DNA from: a virus
IMG/VR virus record: IMGVR_UViG_3300010370_000193
Span: 1-27,227 of that record
Direction: 5' to 3' (one strand)
Length of the DNA stretch: 27,227 nucleotides
Shown here: in pieces, positions 14,579 through 20,959 of the stretch
Numbering within the stretch: the stretch's first letter is position 1
How the letters are laid out: every line of letters starts with the position of its first letter
Position numbers and translations under genes: made by a program
The notes under the pieces: model-generated
What the model was told of the DNA's origin: nothing
Database searches by the model: none
What the model saw: only the letters and a program-made list of their open reading frames with translations

Positions 14579-15064
14579 TTAGGACTCTTCTGCCAGGATT
14601 TTTGTCCACACTGCCATAACAGCATCCTGGAGTGGTCCTTCAATTGGATCGTCCTTGAAAATCAAAACAATTTCTCGCAATGCACGATCAGCGCCAGCAA
14701 GGATGAGGCCCTGTTTGTCAGAGACGTAGCGTTCATCTTGAATTTGTTTGATGGCACCACGAAGCTCTTTTTGAATCATGGCAATACGAGCAGTGCCATT
14801 ATCTTGTTTGACCATGCCAAGATCAATGGCTTGACGCAGCTTCTCCACGTCTTCTTGCATGTTGCCGACTTCAATTTCCAGGATCTGTTGAAGATTCTGT
14901 TTCTTAAAAGTTTGCTGTTGCCACTGATCGCAGTCAACAATGTTACCTGTATACCCAAGGAAGCGGGCATACAGGTACATTTGAATTGGTGAACTTTGTT
15001 TTTTACAGAATGTAAGAAAGGTTTCTTTTTCGTTAACGCTTAGAGTTTCTAACCAGTCAATCAT
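14579..15064 (-). CDS. Possible terminase small subunit
   Basis: A 161-residue, strongly helical protein (MIDWLETLSVNEKETFLTFC) with coiled-coil-like heptads from about residue 55 to 110 (QQILEIEVGNMQEDVEKLRQ, IQKELRGAIKQIQ). Its ATG overlaps the stop of the upstream repeat protein (ATGA) and it ends 23 bases before the TerL ATG. Position, size and helical content suit a small terminase, which recognises viral DNA and regulates TerL. No helix-turn-helix motif is obvious, so the call is provisional. Confidence 0.5.
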   Translation of the reverse strand: MIDWLETLSVNEKETFLTFCKKQSSPIQMYLYARFLGYTGNIVDCDQWQQQTFKKQNLQQILEIEVGNMQEDVEKLRQAIDLGMVKQDNGTARIAMIQKELRGAIKQIQDERYVSDKQGLILAGADRALREIVLIFKDDPIEGPLQDAVMAVWTKILAEES

Positions 15065-15993
15065 GCACGGAAAGCAGCTGAAGCCTGAGTGGCGTCCTTC
15101 TGCTCTTTATAGCGCCTAAACATCTCTTGTTGCAACTCTGTTTCCCGCTGCTGACGCGCCTGTTCAGCAACAGTCATCCGATCCTGTTGACCACGTGCTC
15201 CAATGTTTAAGCGTTCTTGCGAACCTTGTTCAATGGCGGTTAAGCGCGTTTGCTCACCAGTCAGGCCAATCTGGCGCTCTTGGCTCTCTGATGCAACACG
15301 TTGAGTTTCAATTTGACCACGGGCACTAGCTTCTGCAGCACCGATTTGTCCTCGTGCACCTTCTGCTGCTGCCCCTATCTGGCCGCGTGCAGACTCTGTT
15401 GCTGCAAAACGAGTGGCGCCAGCAGTTAAAGCAGTGGATTCAACAAGGCCTTGAGAACGCAGACGTTCTGATTCAATTTGACCACGGGCTCCTTCTGCTG
15501 CAGCACCGATCTGTCCTCTTGCGCCAGCTTCTGCTGCACCAATTTGACCACGAGCACCTTCTGCTGCTGCAAAACGCGTGGCACCAGCAGACTGTTCAGA
15601 CGCATACTTTGTTGCATCTGCTTGGGCAGTAATGCCTTGTAAACTTAAGTTGGCCTGTGCAAGTCTATTTTCTAATTCTTTTGCTTGAAATTTGTTATCT
15701 TGTAACCATTGATCAGCTTGTTGAGCCCTGTTAAACTCTTGCTGACCAATGGCCATAAGAGTTTCTAACTGAACAGTATCATCAAACTGAGATAAATAAC
15801 GAATACCGCCCTGAGTAATTATCTGAGGCGCATAAACATCGTAAAGCTTGCCAGCAGGAACCGAGTTATCAGGAGTACTAGGAGTACTCGGTGTTGAAGA
15901 ACCTTTATTTTTATTCTTATTCTTTTTTGAACTGCTCTCTTGTTTTTGTTTTTCAGCTATATTTTTTGCCTGGGCTTGTTTATTTTTTGCCAT
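15061..15993 (-). CDS. Helical ARGQIG-repeat protein
   Basis: A 310-residue protein. The first 50 residues are Lys/Gln/Asn/Ser-rich (MAKNKQAQAKNIAEKQKQES) and disordered. A middle part (about 52-125) is helical. Residues about 130-260 consist of repeated units such as GARGQIGAAAEGARGQI, GATRFAA-E and later ERQIGLTGEQTR, with roughly 11-residue periodicity. The C-terminal part is a charged helix (ELQQEMFRRYKEQKDATQ). The pattern suggests a long coiled coil or parallel helical rod. Its ATG overlaps the previous stop by one base (TAATG). A tail, internal core or scaffolding rod is possible; no family is recognised. Confidence 0.65.
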   Translation of the reverse strand: MAKNKQAQAKNIAEKQKQESSSKKNKNKNKGSSTPSTPSTPDNSVPAGKLYDVYAPQIITQGGIRYLSQFDDTVQLETLMAIGQQEFNRAQQADQWLQDNKFQAKELENRLAQANLSLQGITAQADATKYASEQSAGATRFAAAEGARGQIGAAEAGARGQIGAAAEGARGQIESERLRSQGLVESTALTAGATRFAATESARGQIGAAAEGARGQIGAAEASARGQIETQRVASESQERQIGLTGEQTRLTAIEQGSQERLNIGARGQQDRMTVAEQARQQRETELQQEMFRRYKEQKDATQASAAFRA

Positions 15994-16649
15994 TACGCCA
16001 TGCTCCGATAACCAGGTAACCTGAAGGCTTCACCGGCTGCCCGACGAACTTCAGCCAGTGCTCTTAAACTATCATTATAGCTAGCTGCTGCGCTAGTAGC
16101 CTGACCTTGCAGAATTTGATTGCGTTGTGCCTGGCGGGTTGGAGAATTGATGTCAGCAGCTAATCCCAGCTCATAATCTTTTTGCCGAAGTTGACGAGCT
16201 GCATCCAAGGACATCTTGCTATAGATTCCAGCAAAAGGAATGTTCATGATGTTTTGCTGAAGATCAGAACGCAACCGTTCGCCCTCTAGTGCACGGTAGT
16301 ACTGAGCAGCTTGGTCAACCGTTAACTGAGTATCAGGGATCTCAGGAACAGGCGGCTCAAACGGAGTAGGTGTAGATGGAGTCGTATCAATCTCCAAAGT
16401 TTTGTACTGAGGACTAGGTTCAAACGATCCAGTTAACCCTGCTTTTTCAGCAGTTGGTTGACTGTACAACGCTTTTAAATTTGACAAAGCAAGGTCAACG
16501 CCACGCTGACCCGTGCCAGTATCCATGCCGACAAATTTACCCTGATACTGTTTAAGAAAATCTGGGTTGAATTTATAGCTGGCAGAGAGCCCAGAAAAAT
16601 CTGGATTGAGATTGAAGTAGGGGTAAGGATTGTTAAAGGTTTGAGCCAC
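15993..16649 (-). CDS. Unknown virion-region protein
   Basis: A 218-residue protein beginning MAQTFNNPYPYFNLNPDFSG, from a GTG start with GAGG nine bases before it. The N-terminal 50 residues are aromatic and extended; residues about 60-100 are Pro/Thr-rich; residues 105-205 are helical (TVDQAAQYYRALEGERLRSD and SLRALAEVRRAAGEAFR). There is no membrane segment. It is coupled to the downstream repeat protein. No family is recognised; in this context it is likely a virion component. Confidence 0.6.
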   Translation of the reverse strand: MAQTFNNPYPYFNLNPDFSGLSASYKFNPDFLKQYQGKFVGMDTGTGQRGVDLALSNLKALYSQPTAEKAGLTGSFEPSPQYKTLEIDTTPSTPTPFEPPVPEIPDTQLTVDQAAQYYRALEGERLRSDLQQNIMNIPFAGIYSKMSLDAARQLRQKDYELGLAADINSPTRQAQRNQILQGQATSAAASYNDSLRALAEVRRAAGEAFRLPGYRSMA

Positions 16650-16664
16650 GTCTCAATACCTCTA

Positions 16665-17456
16665 TCAGAAGTAACGATACTGCTGAGCCATCGCATTACC
16701 AACGTTGGTCAGGAAACCTTCTGACATCCGCTGGGCACCAAGTTGACCTTGTTGACGCATGGCAGCATCAGTTTGCAGAGCAGTCGCTAACTGAGCAGCT
16801 TTGGCACCACGAACAAGATCAGCTTCTTTGGAGCGCTGAGCATAAGCTTCTTGATAAGGAGCATAACGCAAAGCGTTTAACATGCTTTGACGATATTGCT
16901 GATCTTCAAAGCGAAGCTGACTTTGAATTGCTCCTAAAGGATCTGCATAACCAGCAGCGCCAGGAGGACCATACTGCGAGAGATCTGCATTAGGAACATT
17001 AGGAACACCTGGCATATCAGCTTGTCCCATCCCTGTTGCTTGGCCAGTTAAACCAGCAGCTTTGCTAATGCCGCCTACGGCTTGACCAGCCATACCTGCA
17101 CCACCAGCGGCAAGGGCAGGAATCGCTAAACCGCCAGCAGCAAGGGCACCAACGCCAAGACCTTTAGCTAAAGCAGCCTTACCTAAAACCTGCTGACCAA
17201 TCGGGTTAATTGTGCTGGCGCCAGAGCGAGCTAACAGTTGAGAAGCTTTATAGGCTTCAGGGGCAACCCGAGCACCTAAAGCAGTACCAGCTAAACGAGT
17301 GCCGACCGCACTTGCAGCACCAGGAAGAATTGCACCTAACCCGCCACCAATCAAACCACCGGTTAATGTTTGGCCAAGGTCACCCTTGCTTCGACCATAA
17401 GCTTGAGCAGCGCCTCCAACTCCACCGAGTAAAGCACTAATAAGTAACGGGTTCAT
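16665..17456 (-). CDS. Gly/Ala-rich membrane-active protein
   Basis: A 263-residue protein with a strong ribosome-binding site (AGAAGGA before ATG 17456). Residues 1-60 (MNPLLISALLGGVGGAAQAY, LTGGLIGGGLGAILPGAASA) and about 95-140 (LGVGALAAGGLAIPALAAGG) are hydrophobic Gly/Ala blocks with glycine-zipper spacing, often seen in proteins that insert into membranes. The C-terminal 90 residues are polar and helical and end AMAQQYRYF, resembling the YF-ending tails of three other proteins here. It could be a virion protein released into the host envelope at entry. This is inference from composition. Confidence 0.6.
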   Translation of the reverse strand: MNPLLISALLGGVGGAAQAYGRSKGDLGQTLTGGLIGGGLGAILPGAASAVGTRLAGTALGARVAPEAYKASQLLARSGASTINPIGQQVLGKAALAKGLGVGALAAGGLAIPALAAGGAGMAGQAVGGISKAAGLTGQATGMGQADMPGVPNVPNADLSQYGPPGAAGYADPLGAIQSQLRFEDQQYRQSMLNALRYAPYQEAYAQRSKEADLVRGAKAAQLATALQTDAAMRQQGQLGAQRMSEGFLTNVGNAMAQQYRYF

Positions 17457-17511
17457 GCAAATAATCCTTCTTGATAATTATTTTAAATGGAGTGTATTTA
17501 ATAGAGATTAA

Positions 17512-18042
17512 TCAGAACATCCTGGCGCCAGCACCAACTAAACCTGCAATAGGCATTGCCAATGGACCAAACACACCAGTTGCCATGCCCAGGCCTGCAA
17601 GTGGTGCAGCTAAGCCGCCAATAATCCCTCCAACTCCACCGCCACCTCCACGTGTCTCTGTTGTCTGAGAGCGACGGGTAGCAGGATAAATGATCTGCAT
17701 ACTAGGGTCATTGTATGCAACTGTTGCTTGATTACCAGTGACAATCGGCTGACTACGAGAAGAGCGGCCTTGAGAAGATTGATAACCACGGGCAGCACTT
17801 ACAGCATCCATTGCTTTTGTAGCGGTACCAAGAATCTGCCCCCAGTCTGTTCCAGAGCGGGAAGAACGATCAGTCCAATCCCGACCGCTTAAACTTGGAT
17901 TAAACGAACCACCCCAATCAACGCTAGGAGTCTGGTTCCAATTAATACCGCTTGTATCGCTCCAGTTGTAACCAGAACCAGAGTTACCAAAAACACTGCC
18001 AGCAGACTTAGTCCAATCGTAAGTGTTTGTATCGAAGGCCAT
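17512..18042 (-). CDS. Trp-repeat protein with hydrophobic C-terminus
   Basis: A 176-residue protein. Residues 1-70 contain six spaced Trp motifs (YDWTKS, YNWSDT, INWNQT, VDWGGS, RDWTDR, TDWGQI) in a Ser/Gly/Asn-rich background. A polar middle is followed by a C-terminal hydrophobic Gly-rich stretch (about 133-175, GGIIGGLAAPLAGLGMATGV and MPIAGLVGAGARMF). The arrangement suggests a flexible, sticky N-terminus and a membrane-inserting end. The gene lies just before the Gly/Ala protein at 16665. No family is recognised. Confidence 0.6.
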   Translation of the reverse strand: MAFDTNTYDWTKSAGSVFGNSGSGYNWSDTSGINWNQTPSVDWGGSFNPSLSGRDWTDRSSRSGTDWGQILGTATKAMDAVSAARGYQSSQGRSSRSQPIVTGNQATVAYNDPSMQIIYPATRRSQTTETRGGGGGVGGIIGGLAAPLAGLGMATGVFGPLAMPIAGLVGAGARMF

Positions 18043-18043
18043 T

Positions 18044-19252
18044 TCAAGAGTTAACGTAAGGAATTAGTTGCTGCCAGCTTTGACTTTGTGGTTGACCTAA
18101 AGCTTCACCAGCTTGTTCAAAAGAACCGTACTTGTGTTTTAAATATTCTATCGGTTGTTCTTGTTTTAACCGTTGTTCTGCTTGAGCTTGAAATACTTTT
18201 TGGCTAGCTTTCTTTGCTAAATAACCTGCACCTAAACCAGCAGCAACTAAACCTAAAGATGTTGCAACATTGGGAGTTTTGATAACTTCAGGTTGACGTA
18301 AAGCTTTAACAACATCAGAGAGATCATCTGCTGCACGCTCAGATACTTTGCCAAGTTTGACGCCAGCACGAGCAACAGCCGCCTCTTGAGCAACTTCACT
18401 TGCAGCTCGTTGTGCTGCAGCAGTTGTACCTAAACTTGTTGTTGCCTGCTTCATAGATTCAGGCAGCGCTTGATACAGCGCTCCAGTTGTTCCTAACGCT
18501 GCAGCAGTACCGATAGCTGTTGAAGCTGTAACAGGGAAACCAAAGTAGCGAACCTCAGGTTCATTTAAACCTTTCATGGTTCCGCGAATAATTCCTAACG
18601 GACCAACAAAAGATTGGGTTTGAGGATCAATTGCACCCAAACCTTCTGGCTTCATGCGGGTGTATTTCAGGTACTCGCTGTACGTGGGGTAAGCAACATC
18701 AGGACGCTCTTCCTTAAAGGTCGAATAGGGCAGCGGATCACCCCGGCGACCCGTGAAGTAACGCAACACAGATTCCGCCATGGGGTTAGCTGATGTGCGT
18801 CCTGTTGGATCTTCTTCTTTGGAAACAGGAAGAATGCTTTTATAACCTGCTGGCCTCGATCCCTGCATGACATTACCAACAGCACCACCAAGGGCAGCAA
18901 CGGCAAAAGGAGTGCTGCGTCCTAGCAGATCTGTGGTTACAGGATCAAGCCCCATCTTCTCACCAGCAAGGCGGCCAACATTACGGCTGACAGCCAGCGT
19001 GTGGTTGAGGAACCAATAGGTACCACGGCTGGCGTCTGTAATTAAATCAAGGGCGCCAGTGGCAGCAGCCAGTGGCAGGTTACCTTGTTTGGCATAACCA
19101 ACAGCTTCTTTGATGCCGCCATAAACTGCACGAGGTCCAGAAGCACCACGGCCAATATTTAAACCTTGTTCTAAATAGGTACCAAACTCTTTTCCGAACT
19201 TCTGTAGTGCAAGTCCGCTATTAGAAAGATAGTTTAATACTTCAGCACGCAT
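18044..19252 (-). CDS. Large Ala/Gly-rich virion-region protein, unknown
   Basis: A 402-residue protein (MRAEVLNYLSNSGLALQKFG). Hydrophobic stretches occur near residues 114-128 (PFAVAALGGAVGNV), 245-265 (STAIGTAAALGTTGALYQAL) and 335-352 (VATSLGLVAAGLGAGYLAKK), with helical Ala-rich connectors such as AAAQRAASEVAQEAAVARAG. The start overlaps the previous stop (TGATG). It has no enzyme motif. Along with neighbours of similar composition it may be an internal protein ejected with the DNA. That role is inferred. Confidence 0.6.
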   Translation of the reverse strand: MRAEVLNYLSNSGLALQKFGKEFGTYLEQGLNIGRGASGPRAVYGGIKEAVGYAKQGNLPLAAATGALDLITDASRGTYWFLNHTLAVSRNVGRLAGEKMGLDPVTTDLLGRSTPFAVAALGGAVGNVMQGSRPAGYKSILPVSKEEDPTGRTSANPMAESVLRYFTGRRGDPLPYSTFKEERPDVAYPTYSEYLKYTRMKPEGLGAIDPQTQSFVGPLGIIRGTMKGLNEPEVRYFGFPVTASTAIGTAAALGTTGALYQALPESMKQATTSLGTTAAAQRAASEVAQEAAVARAGVKLGKVSERAADDLSDVVKALRQPEVIKTPNVATSLGLVAAGLGAGYLAKKASQKVFQAQAEQRLKQEQPIEYLKHKYGSFEQAGEALGQPQSQSWQQLIPYVNS

Positions 19253-19875
19253 CAGAAATACCGTGTTGTTGGTACATTAACCATTTGATTTGCAATGGCA
19301 AAAGGATCTGCAGAACCCTGTTGGCTAATGTGGTAGATATAGCTAGGGAATTTATAGTTGCGTGCATAGGTTAAATCCATCCGCCGTTGGTGCTCCAGTG
19401 CTTCTGGATCCATCATCTGCTGTTGAATGGCCTGCAGTTGAGCACCAGCAACATCCGCTTGCGTACCTGTCTGCTGGGTTTGACCACTTGTCGGGCTTTC
19501 AGGGAAGATGGCGCCAGTAACAGCGCGGGTTACCGGTTCTGTAATGGCAAGTGAACCAACTTGGCTAGCAGCTAACGACGCCAGGGCTTTACCAGGTCCT
19601 GTCAAGTTTGGATAGGCGGTCCCTAGTTGACTCTGAACAACACGCTCAACAGGAGCACTGACTGCACCAATGGTTGCTGAACGCACTAAGGAGGGACCAA
19701 GCGGACCGGGATCCATACCCAGTACACGAGGAACCCCTTGCTCTAGGGCCAGGTTAATACCGGAGCCAATCAAAGCTTCCCTGGTAAAAGCACCTTTGGC
19801 AAGCTGCGGACCAAGCTGCTTTCCTAAAGCAGTGCCGGCCATCCGCATACCAGATAAAACAGGAGCTAAGTTCAT
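19252..19875 (-). CDS. Virion-region protein carrying the C-terminal YF tag
   Basis: A 207-residue protein (MNLAPVLSGMRMAGTALGKQ). The first 140 residues are Ala/Gly/Pro-rich helices; residues 140-180 are Gln-rich and charged. The end, IANQMVNVPTTRYF, aligns with the ends of the M23-like (SVTQMPRVNYFA) and lysozyme (ELTNVPSVDYFNMG) proteins 15 kb away. The ATG overlaps the preceding stop (ATGA). The shared tail suggests assembly into the same virion site as the lysins. No domain is recognised. Confidence 0.6.
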   Translation of the reverse strand: MNLAPVLSGMRMAGTALGKQLGPQLAKGAFTREALIGSGINLALEQGVPRVLGMDPGPLGPSLVRSATIGAVSAPVERVVQSQLGTAYPNLTGPGKALASLAASQVGSLAITEPVTRAVTGAIFPESPTSGQTQQTGTQADVAGAQLQAIQQQMMDPEALEHQRRMDLTYARNYKFPSYIYHISQQGSADPFAIANQMVNVPTTRYF

Positions 19876-20291
19876 GAGATTGCTGTACCTTCTGAGCCAG
19901 GGAATTTTTCTGGTGCTGCCGCATTTTCCTGAACCAGAGAGGTTAACCCGTTAGGGTTTACACGATCATCTGGATTTAAAACAATGCTGCGATCGTAAGC
20001 ACTGATAAAGTTTTTTAGGTAGCCTTGGCCACTCGTTGCAAACGGATCTCTACCAGTGTTTGGAATAATCTGTTTGCTTGCTGGATCCTCAATAAGATCA
20101 ATCTTTTGATCAAAGGCGCCAAACTTCTTAGCAGGAAGTACTGGGTTTGTATCACGCAACTTTGCTAAATACGCATCTAAAAAAGATGGTCCAGCCATCT
20201 GCTGATCAGCAAATGGACCCAGCGATTTACCAGACTCTTTTGATTGAGTCTGGATGCGATTTAGATACGGAAGTTGCGTTTTAAACGCCAT
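19872..20291 (-). CDS. Small virion-region protein, unknown
   Basis: A 139-residue soluble, polar protein (MAFKTQLPYLNRIQTQSKES). It has mixed charge, no membrane segment and no recognised motif. Its stop overlaps the start of the downstream gene by 4 nt, and it begins 3 nt after the stop of the WIKGAIKKPGAF gene, so it is part of one coupled operon. Confidence 0.55.
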   Translation of the reverse strand: MAFKTQLPYLNRIQTQSKESGKSLGPFADQQMAGPSFLDAYLAKLRDTNPVLPAKKFGAFDQKIDLIEDPASKQIIPNTGRDPFATSGQGYLKNFISAYDRSIVLNPDDRVNPNGLTSLVQENAAAPEKFPGSEGTAIS

Positions 20292-20294
20292 GAA

Positions 20295-20495
20295 TTACTT
20301 TCCTTTCTTCTTACGAAGACCTGCTAATGTTTTTGCTAACTGAGCACGCTTAACAGTTTTTTCACTGTATTCACCAGGATTAGAAGTAACTTCTTTGGCA
20401 AACTCAGCAGTACTCATGCCGGCTTTTTCTGCTTGTGCAGAAAAGGCGCCAGGTTTTTTGATGGCGCCCTTGATCCAGTTTTTGTCTTCAGCCAT
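20295..20495 (-). CDS. Small conserved WIKGAIKKPGAF phage protein
   Basis: A 66-residue basic protein with NWIKGAIKKPGAFSAQAEKA, then GMSTAEFAKEV and TVKRAQLAKTLAGLRKKKGK. I recognise this small family as widespread in phages of many hosts, always of unknown function and often near structural genes. Its ATG overlaps the upstream stop by 8 nt. The Lys-rich end suggests nucleic-acid or membrane contact. Confidence 0.78.
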   Translation of the reverse strand: MAEDKNWIKGAIKKPGAFSAQAEKAGMSTAEFAKEVTSNPGEYSEKTVKRAQLAKTLAGLRKKKGK

Positions 20496-20928
20496 TGGCT
20501 AAGATTTGCTTAACTTCAGTGAAGGCTTCTTCTTTTGTTTTGCTGCCAGTGACAACTTCCGCCAGGATGTTGGAAGCTTTCATAGCAGCAGGTTCCTGCA
20601 TCATTGTTTCGTATTTACGAACTTTGTCTGCAGCAACTTGCGGAAGCCAACGCATAGCAGCTTCCTGTGCAACGTGCTTAATTTCCTTAACAGTTAACTG
20701 ATTATCAGCAACTGCTTCGATAACTAATTCGATTGCAAACTCAACATCCGATCCACTCCAAGAACGCATATTACGCTCTAACAGTGGATCAAGAATGTCA
20801 TAAACACGGGACAGCAATGTTCCGTATTTAAGAGCCTTGTTTGCCTCGATAAGTTGAACCGCAAATGTAGCTGCTGCAGTAAAAGCAGCACCTACAAGTA
20901 CAGCAAGGATTGGCTCCAAGGAAGTCAT
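20488..20928 (-). CDS. Single-membrane-segment protein, possible holin-like
   Basis: A 146-residue protein. Residues 7-27 (ILAVLVGAAFTAAATFAVQL) form one clear transmembrane helix, followed by helical, charged segments (LERNMRSWSGSDVEFAIELV, KEIKHVAQEAAMRWLPQVAA). One N-terminal membrane helix plus a helical body of this size resembles LLH-type phage holins, but a structural membrane-anchored protein is equally possible. No lysis enzyme lies beside it. The role is uncertain. Confidence 0.6.
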   Translation of the reverse strand: MTSLEPILAVLVGAAFTAAATFAVQLIEANKALKYGTLLSRVYDILDPLLERNMRSWSGSDVEFAIELVIEAVADNQLTVKEIKHVAQEAAMRWLPQVAADKVRKYETMMQEPAAMKASNILAEVVTGSKTKEEAFTEVKQILANG

Positions 20929-20959
20929 AGTATACCCCCAATAATGATTATTCTAAATG

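Larger units (their letters stand above)
1511..19516. repeat. Dispersed TGGCGCCA octamer palindromes
   Basis: Twelve exact copies: starts at 1511, 1880, 8691, 8865, 9221, 11422, 14307, 14501, 15414, 17216, 17523 and 19509. Eight more GGCGCC cores differ at one or both outer bases (4483, 8548, 19051, 20114, 20444, 20462, 22828, 24613). In random sequence about 0.4 exact copies would be expected in 27 kb. The exact copies are within genes in various frames and are absent from the plus-strand module. Confidence 0.85.

Noticed and set aside
15200-15610. Direct repeats resembling a CRISPR array
   Set aside because: The repeats are in frame, encode ARGQIG units, vary in spacing and lack unique spacers of constant length.
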